64,000 nt of DNA, taken from the NCBI RefSeq assembly GCF_028009165.1, contig NC_079243.1:868001-932000 (forward strand), read 5' to 3'. Source of the DNA: Akanthomyces muscarius (taxonomy: Eukaryota; Ascomycota; Sordariomycetes; Hypocreales; Cordycipitaceae). The translations under genes were made by a program, and so were the position numbers. Below the pieces are notes generated by a model. It worked only from the letters and a program-made list of their open reading frames with translations. It made no database searches and had not been told where the DNA came from. Below are positions 33,536 to 46,480 of this stretch, piece after piece (position 1 is the stretch's first letter; each line of letters opens with the position of its first letter).

Positions 33536-35367
33536 ACGTCGGCCACCCACTTAGGAGCCAACCCACCTGGGAGCCACTCTCACGCGTCGCGTCCAGCCCC
33601 ATCACCTTCTTATAACAACCGCGATAACTTACGTAAATATTATTATTATTTAATTCCTTTTAAATAGGACTATTATAGATACTAAATATACTAAATAAGA
33701 CCTTTAAAATGCAATTTAAGACGTTATTAGTGGTATAAGCTAACATAAAGCTAGAAGATATTAGGGAATCCCTTAATAAACACTTAGTAGCTAGCTAAAG
33801 GGAAAATAGGTTAAAAAGGATGTATTTAAGCAGATATAACGCCTTTCTAATACTTAAGAGAGGCATCTCTATGGCTAGATCCTACTTCAGGACAAGGTAG
33901 GCCTCTCTCTGACCTATAACTAGGTCTGAGAGATAGTAGAGAGAGTGGCACATCTTAATAGCGATACTAAACCACTTAGTAAGAACTAGCTATAAGGATT
34001 CCTCTATTAAAATCTAGAAATTAAAACTCTAAGAGGTAAAAGACTTAATATTAAAAGAATTAATAGCGTATTAACTAACACTATTAAGGAATTCTTCCAC
34101 TATATTAACCTTCCAGCCCTACATAACATCCCTCCTTAACACCGATATAATATAGATAAGACAGGCCTAGTAATAGGCTAGTAAGAGAACGGCCTAGTAC
34201 TTAGGTTATTAAAGAAGTAAATAGCGATAAAGAAGCAGTCTAGGCTTTGTTATTAGAGTATAATTATTAAGTATATCTTAGCTACTAGGAGGAAGCTTAA
34301 CCTACTAGTTATCTTCTAAAAAGACACTATTTAATAGTAATACTTTCTAGATAAGTTAAAGCTATTTACTTACTAGTTCTTTAAGGCTATAAAGAAGGGC
34401 TAGACGAATAATAATATTACTATCTACTAGCTTAAGACGGTCTTTATTTTAGAGATAAGGCTATAAAGACTATACTGTAGGTTATTAGTTATTAACGGCT
34501 ATAGAAGTTATTATATAACTGAATTTCTATAAGAATATTACTAGAATAACATTTTTATCCTATTTATACTAGTATATAGTAGTTATATACTTTAACCTCT
34601 TAATGTGGCTATCTTTAGGCCTATAAAGAGGTATTATATAGCTTATCTTAGTAGGCATCTAACTATCACCAACTTATCGCCACTTAGTAAAAGGATCTTC
34701 CTAGAGTGTTATTTAGAGGCACGGGAGTTTAGAATAACTGAAGTAAATATTATTACTAGCTGGCAGGCGGCAGGACTTTAGCCTGTTAATATGGTAAGAC
34801 TATTACTTAGTCCTTTGCTTCTTCTAGAGGCACTATAACGCCTAGTTACTCTAAAGAAGCCTCTAACGCCTTTAATAAGCTATTATACTTATATTATAAC
34901 GCTATCTAATAGCTAGGGCGTTAAGCGGCTCTTTTCTAGCCTTAAGCGTACCTAAAAAACATCGCCTATATACTGTCTTATTAAGTGGAAGATATAGAAG
35001 GGAATTAATATATATAACAGTATTAATATTACTTCTAAGAGGCAAATTAGTTATCTTTAATAACAGATAGATAACTTAAAGTCCTATAGGAAAAAGAGAG
35101 TTTAACTAGACCCTAATAAATCCTTTATTATAGTTATAGAGGTAGATTTAGCACGTTACTAGCTTAACGCGTAATTACTAGGTATAGAAGCGGTGGGAAT
35201 AATTAATTTATTAGATATAGAGATCTCTGATAGTGAGGCAATCGCCCTATAATTATTTAATATTTAATTAATATTATTTATAGTTATAATAAGGCATTTT
35301 ATTAGTAGGTGTAAAATTAATGATGGTGGCTCCTAGGTGGGTTAGCTCCTAAGTGGGTGGCCGACGT
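33536..35367 (+). mobile_element. Complete RIP-inactivated Fot1/pogo-type DNA transposon
   Basis: The 1,832-bp element has terminal inverted repeats of about 40 bp (ACGTCGGCCACCCACTTAGG at the left, its complement at the right, differing at a few RIP-type sites) and a TA target duplication (33534-33535, 35368-35369). The size, TA target and DDE transposase type are those of Tc1/mariner Fot1/pogo elements. The termini keep CpG sites while the interior is eroded. Confidence 0.88.
33690..35270 (+). pseudogene. Fot1/pogo DDE transposase remnant
   Basis: The plus-strand frame from about 34,155 still shows the family pattern: IDKTGLVIG (first catalytic Asp at 34,155), a VIF...block, ENG-like and FKAIKKG*TNN blocks, LLVINGYRSYYITEF at about 34,485-34,520 where the family has (I/L)DGH.SH..EF (Asp now Asn), PLNVAIFRPIKRYY at about 34,598 for PLDVGVFSPLKRAY, and ECYLEAREF..TEVNIITSWQAAGL. 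In-frame stops and Asp-to-Asn changes mean it is inactive. The N-terminal DNA-binding part is too eroded to read. Confidence 0.82.
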
Positions 35368-35369
35368 TA

Positions 35370-36165
35370 GTCCGACGTTCTTCGAAAAACTGTTTGCAGC
35401 GCTGCACTCTGATAATCGCTTACAACCAGTTCCGAAAAGGCTGCTAATACTCGTTCTTAATAAAAGAAAATAAATACGATCTATTGCATAGAAAGCCTCA
35501 AGAAAATAATCAATTTGATTAACATAATCATGTTGTTATGAAGGAAATACCGGAGGATGTAGAAGAGACTAGAACGAGTAGTTGGGAGATGCATGTTCTT
35601 GGAGGAAATCAATCACCTAAGGTACCCGTGTGGCTGGGCTTGTACGGACCTGTGACTGTATGTGCTCCCGTATGGTTAGGCGTCCCCTACATTCCGCCCC
35701 CTGTACACTCGTGCTCGGGTCAGGCGGCCGAAACAGCAAGCTGAGTAGATGTATCAAGCTTCCCTTGCTTTCAGTGTCGCAGAGTATTTTCCTCTGCTTC
35801 CTTTGCATTTCCGTGCATTACAATTTTAATTCGCCCAAAGCGTGAAGTTTTTCTGTTTTGGTGCGAGCTGAATACGCATGTCTTGCGTTTTGTGTTCCAG
35901 GTTGGCGCTTGAATCACTTTGCAACCGGCGAGATCTCCTCCCCCGAGATTAGCTGCGAACCCATTCAAGAGTCATGGGACGGATCTAGGTACCGCGTTTC
36001 CAGTGTTGCAGTCATATGTCTATAACAATATGCACAAACAAGCTAATAGTGGTATATTCGGGCAGGGTATCCCGGCAAATGTAAATGCTTCCGCGGCAGC
36101 TATTAGTGCCTTTAAATCCAGCTATAGTATAAAAGGCTTAAGTATAAAGAAAGGGGAATAAATGT
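35370..36165. other. Short balanced-composition segment without a supported gene
   Basis: About 800 bp of normal composition between the Fot1-like element and AT-rich tract 2. Small open frames overlap in several phases and none shows a signal peptide, domain or clear start context. Confidence 0.4.
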
Positions 36166-37607
36166 CACACTTTTAATTTAAACAAAAATAACATTTAGTT
36201 TATTACGCCTAGTGGAGATCTCTAAGAGGGCAACTATAAGCTATACTATTAAAAATAATAGTGCTAACTATTATAGTCTAGGGGCAACCCCGCTAAGTTT
36301 TATCCTATTAGTAGCTATAGCACACTTTTAGTAAAGGAATATAATATATAACTTAATATAAGTATAATAGTAGTATATATAGTATAGAGTAGTGCTATTC
36401 TAATAGTTTACTATAAGAAAGCTCTTATAAAACCTATTTGGGAATTAAACCTAGCTATATAAAGTTATAGTAGAAAAGGACTATATTAATACTATTAGAG
36501 AGTAAGTAAAAATAGGAAAATATAATAACTAGCTATTTAATACTAGTAGTAGTAATATTATAGTTAGTAAAATCCTATTATAACTATATTAAGAGAGGTA
36601 TTATTAGTAGGTAAGTATAGTATTTAGGAATAAAGTCTTAGGTGTTAGAGTTAGTAAAGCTAACTAGTAACTAAATAGATAGTATTAAGTGTTATTAAAT
36701 ACCTATATATTAGACTCTAAGTATAACTAAGTCCTCTATAAAATTCTAATTATAGCTCTTTAAACTATATCTTATATATAGAGCCTACCCTACTTAAAGA
36801 ATACCTATTTATAGTAATATATCTAATTTAACACACTTATATACTCTCTATCCTACCTACTACGTACTAAGCCTAATATTATATAGCTCCTACTTATAAG
36901 ACACTAAGTATAATATTATCCTATCTAGCTCTCTTTAAATAACTTAAAGATATATTCTCCTTTATAAAGTTTATATAAGAAAATCCTAAAGATTAGTTTA
37001 GATACTATTAGTAGACCTATAATTATATAGAAAGCTAGGATATTTAAGTTAATAGCCTAATCTACTATATATCCGCCTAGAATTAAAAGGTTACTAGTTT
37101 AAAGATAAGTATATTAAAGAAAGTTACTTTTAAAGAGAGCCTATTTACTTAGTTTAAATAGAAAGATTCTAAAATTATTAAGATTACTATCTATACTTAA
37201 TATAGTTAATAAGTAAGTCACCTAAATAAGCGAGTTATTTACTCTACCTAGTTTTTAGTACCTTTTATTTTAACACTTTTATTACTTAATAATAATTTAT
37301 AGAAATCCCTTTAAAAAAGGTAGGTATTATTCTTACCCTTTAAACTCTTAAAAAAGACTTAAAATTAAGTTATAAAGAAACTATATTAATTTATAGTTAA
37401 TATAATAACTAAATTATATAATATAATTTTATATTTAATTTAAAGAAATTTAGTAATTAGAAAAAAAGGATTATAATAAAATATATCTTTTAGTTAGATT
37501 TATAAGGACTTCCTTTTTAGTATATAAATATAAAATATATAATAAATTAATTAGTTATTAAATATAATAGTAAATATATTAAAATATATTAAATAAAAAG
37601 CCTTATA

Positions 37608-39470
37608 TAATATAATTAATAAGTAAGTTATTTAAATAAGTAAGTTACTTATATCCTCTAACCTTTTACCTTTTAACTATTAATAACTTAATTATAATAT
37701 AAAGAAATATTAAAAATTAATTAAAATCCTTTTTCTTACTAATATTTATATTTATAATATAAGTATATATATTATAACTAATCTAATTATATATATTATA
37801 TTATTAATTATATATTTTAATCTTTATTTTATAATAATTATAAGTTTATATTTTATCTTTTATTTAACTATTTATATCTATTTATTTTTTAAATCTTTTA
37901 TATTTTATATTAAAAAAGATCTTTTAGTTTATAACTTTATTTATTTAACTTATTAGTATTTATTAATTAACTTATTTATAACTTAAAACTTTTATATTTA
38001 AGTATATAAAAATATAATTTTATATATAATAGTTATTATATTTTTTTAAAACTATTAAGTATATTAAGACTTTTAGTTAAAAAGCTATTTAGATAATTAG
38101 TAGTTTATTTTATTTAAAATTAAAGATAATAAAATTATTTTATTTATTATATTTAGTATTTAAAAGACTTAAAGTCTAACTAATTTTAAATATAAGTTTA
38201 AAAGATTTTATATTATAAACTTAAATTATAAAATAAAAATAACCTTTTTAAGATTAAAAAGAGTAATTTTAATATTTTAAAAACTACTTTAAATATTTTT
38301 TTTTATAATAGACTTATTAAAAGTATTAAAAAATATAAAAAAGAAGTTTTTTTAATAATATATATAATATTAGTTTTTATAAGATTTTTAAGTTATTACT
38401 TATAAGTTTTTTTTAATAAACTAAAATAACTAATATTTAAAGGTTAAAGTATATAAGAAAAATATATAAGTATATAAAAGGTAATAATATTCTTTTTTTA
38501 ATAAAAAAGCTTAAAGATAATTAATTAATAATATTTATAACTATTTAAAATTAAATAATAATAACTACCTTTCTTTTTATTTTTTATATATTTATTAAAA
38601 TATTTAATCTAATTTATACTAATTTTATTTATTATTTAATTATTTAAGCTTATATTAATATATTAATTTAAAAGTAAGTATTTATTTATATACTAAAATA
38701 TATATATTTTTAGTTTTTTATTATAATATATAATAATATTATTAAGTTTTAAGAATTTACTATTTAAATTATAATAATCTATTTTTTATTATTAAGTTAT
38801 ATTATTTTTACTTTTTTAACCTAATTAAAGCTTATAATAACTATTCTTATTATAATAAAGTCTATTAAAAACCTAATCTTATTAAAGTTATAAATATTAA
38901 ACTTTATAATATTATATTTTATAATTATATTCTCTAAAAGTATAAACTAATTATAAATAATAATTAGATCTTTATATTTAACTTTTTAATAATTATATTT
39001 TTATTATAAATATATAATAAGTTTTAATTATTATTATATAAGGTTTTTTATTTAATATATTTTAACATATTTACTATTATATTTAATAAGTAATTAATTT
39101 ATTATATATTTTATATTTATATACTAAAAAGGAAGTCCTTATAAATCTAACTAAAAGATATATTTTATTATAATCCTTTTTTTCTAATTACTAAATTTCT
39201 TTAAATTAAATATAAAATTATATTATATAATTTAGTTATTATATTAGCTATAAATAACTATTTAAAATATATTATAAGTTAATATAGTTTCTTTATAACT
39301 TAATTTTAAGTCTTTTTTAAGAGTTTAAAAGGTAAGAATAATACCTACCTTTTTTAAAGGGATTTCTATAAATTATTATTAAATAATAGAAGTATTAAAA
39401 TAAAGGGTACTAAAAACTAGATAGAGTAGGTAACTTACTTATTTAAGTAACTTACTTATTAATTATATTA
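37608..39470 (-). repeat. R repeat copy d, inverted, inserted in copy c
   Basis: About 1.86 kb, beginning with the inverted R end (TAATATAATTAATAAGTAAG) and finishing with the inverted R start (CTTATTAATTATATTA). The first about 400 bp of copy c and the last about 430 bp of this copy form a long inverted repeat as a result. TA at both junctions suggests a TA target, as for Tc1/mariner-type elements. Confidence 0.65.
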
Positions 39471-39648
39471 ATAATAATTAGAGTTTATTATATATTTTTA
39501 ATAAAGATATAATTATTAAAAGACTAAATATAAAAATCTAATTATTATTTATAATTAGTTTATACTTTTATAGAATATAATTATAAAATCTAGTATTATA
39601 AAGTCTAATATTTATTACTTTAATAAAACTAGATTTCTAATAAGCTTT

Positions 39649-39895
39649 TATAAAAGTACTAAGTTTTAACTTACTATTATAATTAAAATAGTATAAATTA
39701 AGTATTAGCTAGCTAAACTTTAAGTTAACTTTACTAAGACCTTAGCTAAACTCTATACTAACTCTATATAAAACCTAAATTACTATAAAATAAAAAGGGC
39801 TTACTATTATCTTATTTCTTCTCTTTCTTCTCTTTAAAAAAGTTAATAATAATTATAATACCTATTTATAAATACTTTAAACTTAGTCTATAATA
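39649..39895 (+). repeat. Gypsy-B 5' LTR
   Basis: 247 bp, heavily RIP-mutated version of the solo LTR at 27449-27695 (reverse orientation), starting TATAAAAGTACTAAG and ending GTCTATAATA. Confidence 0.88.
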
Positions 39896-41389
39896 ATTAA
39901 CTTTTTACTAAAAGAATATAAAATAAAAGACTATCTAACTTATAAGGAGCTTTTAAATAAATATTATTCTTTTTAAAAATAAAATAAAGTATTATAAAAG
40001 TAAAATATACTTATATAAGCCTAAATAAGGGTAATATAAAAATAACTCTAAGCTTTATAAGGTATAAAGAATCTACCTTATTATACTATTTAAGCCCCTC
40101 TAGTCTAACTAAAAAATAATACCTATATATTTAAAAGGAAAACTCTTTTACTTAAAAAAAAAGTAAAATAGTAAATTAGATTTATTTTAAAGTTAGAAAA
40201 AGGTAATTAAGTATAAACTAGAAATTAATATAGACTTTATTAGCTCTTTAAAGTTTTAGTTTATATATATTTAAAATAGCCTTAGCCTAATAGTTTAATA
40301 AAAAGTTATTATATATTTTAAAAAAGGTAGTTAATATAATAATACTAATTTATATAATTCCCTTTATTATTTAAGTAAAGTATTTAATAACTTATACTAA
40401 TAGGAACTTATTTTAAATAAAATTAGTTAATTATAATAAAAAGAATAAAAGTCTTTCTTTAAGTTCTATATCTACTTTAAGTAATAACTAGCCTTAATAA
40501 GAGGTCTATTATAAATAGATAAGATTAAATTAGATAAACTTTATTTTATACTTTTAGATACTATAAGATATCTTACTATTAACTAAAAGGTTTTTAGAAG
40601 CTATTATAATACTATTATATAATAACTATAATCCCTTATAATTAACTTAAAATCTTACTAAATTAAAGTAATATTAAAACTACTTTTAAATAAGAGACGC
40701 TAATATTATATTAATTATAAAAAGGACTCTACTATAATAGGAATTAATATACTCTTAATATTACTTTTAGTTATAATTTAAAATACTTAGAGAAATTTAG
40801 GGAAAAAATAAGCTTTATAGATTTTATAAGAAGTTATAAAAGTATAATAAGTATCTAATACCTATCTTTAATAGAGATAAGATAAGTACTATATTAAGAA
40901 ATATAAGTTTATATAGGCCCTCCCTCTAATAGGTATTAATTAAATAAATACTAACTTAAAACCTAATAAATCTACTATAAGTTTAAAAAATAATAAACTT
41001 TAAAAAAAAGTCTTTTTTTAAGGTAATTAAAATAGTTAGTCTTAAATAATATATTAAATATTAAATTATAAAATAAAATAGCTTAAAAGTAAGTAAAAAA
41101 AAGAATAAACACTTAACCCTTCTTAATACTAGCTATATTAGAGGCTTTTACTTTATTTAATATTCTTATAAACTTAAACTATAATTATTATAAAGCTATT
41201 TAAGAGGGTATAACTAAATAATTAGGCTTTTAACTTATATCTTTACCTACTAAATAAAATATTTAACTAATAGTAAAAAAAGACTTTAAGTTTATAGTCT
41301 CTTATATAATATAAATAAGTATTAATATTAATAACTAGTCTTTTTTAATATTATTTTATATTATTTTCTTATTAACTTATATTAGATAT

Positions 41390-42140
41390 TATATAAATAA
41401 TTATTAGAGCTATATTAGTAACTTATATCTTTACTTAATAAAAGCTAGATTTAAATAAGTTCCTTATTAGTTTTAATACTTATCTTATTTATTAAAAAAC
41501 CTAATAGTAAATAAAGATTTTATATAAACTATAAGACTTTTAATATAATTATAAAAGAAGACTAATATCCTCTTTTACTTATTAAAGAGACTTTATATTT
41601 ACTCTTAATAGTAAAATAGTTTATTAAGTTAAATATTTAAATAGCTTTCTATTAGCTATATATAACTCTTAAATTTAAAAAGTATATAGTATTTTATACC
41701 TATTTTAGCCTTTTTAAGTAGCTTATATATCTATTTAAATTTATAAGTACTTTTATTAATTTCTAATACTATATTAATTAAACTTTAAGTAAGAAATTTA
41801 ATAATTTTATATCTATATATTTAGATAATATAATTATATATAGTTTAAATATACTTAAAGAATATAAAAAAAAGGTTAAGATAGTATTAAATAAGTTAGT
41901 AAAAGTTAGGTTATTCTTAAATATTAATAAGTATAGATTTTTAGTTATAAAAGTTAAATACTTAGGGTTTATAATAAAGATAGAGAAATTGTTTAAACTA
42001 GACTTAAAGAAGATTAAAACTATATAGTAGTAAAAGGCTTTTATTAAGATATATTAAGTATATAACTTTTTTAGCTTTATAAACTTATATAAAGATTTTA
42101 TTTTTAACTTCTATTTATTTATTAAACCCTTAATATATCT
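41390..42140 (+). pseudogene. Gypsy-B reverse transcriptase remnant
   Basis: The translation follows gypsy RT from a decayed RFxxxYRxLN block through YYPLLLI (family NRYPLPLI), FIKLNI (FTKLDI) and YLDNIIIYS at about 41,818-41,844 (family YLDDILIYS, second Asp now Asn) to the thumb region KYLGFIIK and LDLKKIKTI, then the connection to RNase H (FFSFINLYKDFI, family FLGFANFYRRFI). Trp and Gln codons are now stops throughout. Confidence 0.88.
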
Positions 42141-42999
42141 TACCTATAAGAGTGTTCTATTTATATAAAAAAAAAGAAAATAATACTTTTAAGTAACTTA
42201 AGTCCTTATTTTTATCTAATCTCTATCTTACCTTATAAAATCTTAACTAAAATATAATTATTAAAATAGATTATTTAAAGATAAGGCTTAATAGTTATTT
42301 ATTATAAATAGATAATAATAGTATTTTATATTTAATAGTATATTATTTTATTAAACTCTTACTTACTAAATATAATTATACTATTTATAATAAAAAACTC
42401 CTTATTATAATAATATATTTAAAAGCTTAAAAAACTAAACTATAAGAATAAAAAAATATATTTATAATCCTTATTAACTATAAAAACCTTAAATATTTTA
42501 TTAAACTATAAGTTATTTTTAAATAATAAGTATAATAGTTAGAATTCTTATCTTTATTTTAGTATTAATATTACTATTAACTAGGCCTTTTTATAGCTTA
42601 CTTTAATACTTTTAGCTACTTTAAATAGTTTAAAGATAACTTTAACTAACCTTTAATTAAGATTTTAAAGTTTATTAATATTATAATAGTTAAATCTAAC
42701 TATCTATTATCTCCCTTTTTAAATAAAAGTTTAATAACTTTATAAAAGACTAACTTAAAAGTAGATATATCTTATATAGAAAAAGTAAAAGTTATTTAAA
42801 AAAAGAATTACTTTTTTCTATTTAAAATAAATTATAAAGAGTAAATAGTAAACTATATTATCTTAATATATAAGACACTTTAATTTTATAGCTATATATA
42901 AGTACCTAGTTAAAAGCCCTTAATAACTATACTTATTAAATATACTTATATATCTAATATAGTAGTATATTTAAAGTAGAATAGTATATTTTAGATATT

Positions 43000-43520
43000 A
43001 ATTTATAATTATTACTAGTTAGGATTATTATAAGATATAATATATTATATTAGGAATTACCTTAATTATAGTATATATAAGTTATAATTATTATATTAAG
43101 GCCTTTTATAATATATTTTAATTATAAATTAATATTAGAAATAAGTTTTAGTTAATTTTATAATAGATCTATTAAGTAAAAGACTAAAATAACTATATTT
43201 CTTTATAATTATTATAAACTACTTATTAAAATATATTTAATTAGAAATTATAATATTAATAAATATTAAAATATATATAAAATAATTCCTTTATATATAA
43301 TAGTGTTTTTATAGTTTTCTAAACTAACTTATTAGTAATTATAGATTAAATTAAGTTAGTTAGTTTTAAAAATATTATATTATCTATTAGGTATATTTTA
43401 ACTTTTATTTACTACCTATTATCTTTAAATAAATAATAGTATAAAATATATTAACTAAAAAATATAAGTAGTTTTAAAAGTACTTATCTTTTATTTATAA
43501 TATAACTAGTTATAATAACT
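43000..43520 (+). pseudogene. Gypsy-B integrase remnant
   Basis: The frame reads YYWLGLLQDIIYYIRN for the YYWPGM..DI..YVR block that precedes the zinc-binding domain, then VNFIIDLLSK for the D(I/M)DFI..LP block with the first catalytic Asp, LISNYRLN for the SDRG.QF block (Asp now Asn) and a decayed YHPQTDGQTE region. Stops interrupt it repeatedly. Confidence 0.75.
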
Positions 43521-46210
43521 TCTTATAGTATAATATACCCTTAATAATAAGGACTTAAGTATTATAAGTTTTAATTTAAACTTCCTTTTATATAAATATA
43601 ATACTAAAATAGTCTAATTATATCTAAATAATTTATACCTATTAAATAAGATACTATTAGGCTATACCTAATAGTTCTTATAATATATTAAAGATAGTAA
43701 TAACTAAGTATAGTCTACTATTACTTATATATAATAATAATAAAAAGAAATATCTAATTAAAGCTAATATCTAATAGAAAAATTCTAAATTAATAATTAG
43801 GTATAATTATCTTTATATAATATTATAACTAACTATTCTAATAAAAAGCTTAATTAAGTCTACTTTAAATATTATATTATAATTATTTTAAGTCTATTAA
43901 TAATAATATTAGACTTACTTAAAAGCCTTTATAAGATATTCTATATTAACCTAGTTAAATAAGTAATAATAGACCTTTTACTATTTTAGGTATAGAATAA
44001 TTAGGCGTTTAAATTAACTTTAGTTAATAATAAATTAAAAAATAGTTAATATTTAGAATAGATTATTAAGGGGGTTCTTTATACTTATAATACTAAAAGT
44101 TAGGGTAGAAAAAGGGAAGTCCTAATAAAATAGGTAGACTTTTAAGACTTAATATAAGAGCTACTTAGTACTTTATAGACTACTTTAATACTAGCTATAT
44201 TTAAGGCCTATTAAAATAAAGCTAATAGATATAATAGTATATAATAAGTATATTATAATAGGTTATAATAGGTAGGTAAAATAGAATAATTAGAAGATAT
44301 ATAGATATAAATAATAGGAAATAATTAATATTATAATATTTTAAAAGGAGAGGCTATTTTATAGACTTATAGCTTTATTAGTATTATATTATAGCCCTTT
44401 TACTATCTAATTTAAACTTATAATAATAAAAACTAATATAAGAAAAAATAATTATAAATAATTCCCTAAACTCTAAACTAGTTTATTTAATATATATACT
44501 AATAATAATATAAAAATTAATTACCCTAATAGACACCCTAATTAAGAACTACTATTTTATTTCCTCTTTAAATAGGACCTTATCTAATTCTCTAAGATAC
44601 TTACTAAAGTCTATATCTTTAATATTATAGGTTTAGTTAGAATAATAGTAACTATATAGGTAGTTAAATAAATAATAAGGGGAATAATAGTAATAATTAA
44701 AATAGTAATAATTAGAATATCTATTAGAAGGTAATTAGGAATAAGACTTATAATAATAATATAAAAAGTAAAAGTTATATAAATTATACTTATATTAACT
44801 TAAAAGGTAATATAAGAGTATTAATAAAAGTATAAAAGTAATTAGGTATATAAGGGTAGCTATTAGTAATATATTTATATATATACTCTTTTTATTATAG
44901 TATATATTATATTTATTTTAAATATAAGTATAAATATATAGGGTTTCTTAAAAGTATAATTAAATTAGTAGTAGTTTTATAATAAGATAGACTATATTAG
45001 GGTAAGAGAGAAAAGGGGTTTTTAAGAATATATACTATAAGTACTTAAATATTCTAACTAAGTTAATTAAAGGTATTAATAGTACTAATAATATTAGTTT
45101 AGTTAGTATAGTTTTTACTAAAAGAACTAATAAGGAGTACTACTTATAATAAAATAATAATAGCGCTCTTACTAGTATTAAGGCTAAAATAATAAGGAGT
45201 AAAGATATCCTAAATAGAGATAAGGTAGAGTATAGTAGTATTTAAGACACTATAATACTATTAGATAAAATATACTATAATAAGCTATAAGATAGCTTTT
45301 TTAAAGCCCTTCTCTCTTAACTTATTTATAATAGAAGTCTTTATAGTCTTATTAGAGTTATAAATCTATTATATATTATAAATAAAGTAATATAAGGTAG
45401 GGTTTATTATAAAAATAATAAGGGCCTATTTATAAGTTTAATATTTACTATTATAAAATATATAAGTATTTTTAGGCTTTAATTAGTAGTTAAGTATATT
45501 ATAATTAGTAATACTTTTAAGATAGGTTAGATAAGATATATTAAGTTTTATTATTTAAAGTAAATTTATTACTATTAGAGTCACTCTTTATAATAAAGCT
45601 AGTTAGGGAATATTAAAGGTAATAATACCTAATATTTAGGTTATAATTATTCCTACTAAAAGGAGAGAGAAAAAGAGATATAATAATAGTAAATATATTA
45701 TTAAGTCTAAGATAAAAATATAGTATTATATTAGGAAAGTTATTAAATATAAAAGAGTATATAGTAAGATATAAGAAGAATATTATTAATATAAGAAGGA
45801 AATAAAATAATATAAGTATAATATTATAAGAAAATAAAATAGTTAATAGAGGGAAAAAAGGAAAATACTATTAGGTATTATAATAAAGATTTTATTATTA
45901 TAAAAGTTTCCTTTAAAAAGGTATAGTCTTTTTATTATATAGTTTACCTTTTTATAATTACTTTACTTTATTTATACTTAAAGTACTTAAATAGTATTAT
46001 ATATTATATAATAGTTTATTATAAAGACTTAATTAGGCGCTTAAAAGAGTAGGTAAGGTCTAGTTATAACTATATAATTACTAACTACTACCTACTAACC
46101 CCTAACTAATAGTAATATATAGCTTTATTAGAGTTATATTCTTTATACTATACTTAAAGAGTTTAAGAATAATATATACTAAAAAAAAAAAAAAAGTTTT
46201 ACTAATTAAT

Positions 46211-46233
46211 AGGGGGGATAAATAGGGGGGGTA
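46211..46233 (+). other. Polypurine tract of Gypsy-B
   Basis: Two runs of six or more G separated by ATAAATA lie immediately upstream of the 3' LTR, where the primer for plus-strand DNA synthesis is expected. G runs lacking CpA context escape RIP, which explains their survival in this tract. Confidence 0.8.
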
Positions 46234-46480
46234 TATAAAGGTATTAAGTTTTAGCTTACTATTATAACTAAGATAGTATAAGTTAAGTATTAATTAGCTA
46301 AGCTTTAAGTTAACTTTATTAAGACCCTAGTTAAACTTTATACTAACTTTATATAAAACCTAAACTATTATAAAATAAAAAAAGCTTACTATCTTCTTAT
46401 TTTTTCTCCTTCTTCTCCTTAAAAGTGTTAATAATAATTATAACGCCTATTTATAGACACTTTAAAGCTAGTTTATAATA
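46234..46480 (+). repeat. Gypsy-B 3' LTR
   Basis: 247 bp, the partner of 39649-39895, starting TATAAAGGTATTAAG and ending TTTATAATA before the duplicated GCTTT. Confidence 0.88.

Larger units (their letters stand above)
39649..46480 (+). mobile_element. Gypsy-B: complete, RIP-inactivated Ty3/gypsy LTR retrotransposon
   Basis: A 6,832-bp element with two 247-bp LTRs and the target duplication GCTTT (39644-39648, 46481-46485). A polypurine tract abuts the 3' LTR. Decayed reverse transcriptase (41.4-42.1 kb) and integrase (43.0-43.5 kb) on the plus strand, in that order, mark it as Ty3/gypsy. The empty site is visible in R copy a at about 25,810 (AATAGGCTTTATTATAAT). About 1.9 kb between integrase and the polypurine tract has no recognised function. 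Confidence 0.88.

Noticed and set aside
39040..39475. Long inverted repeat with 37,198-37,620 as a single large hairpin element
   Set aside because: Better explained as the start of R copy c facing the start of inverted R copy d nested within it.
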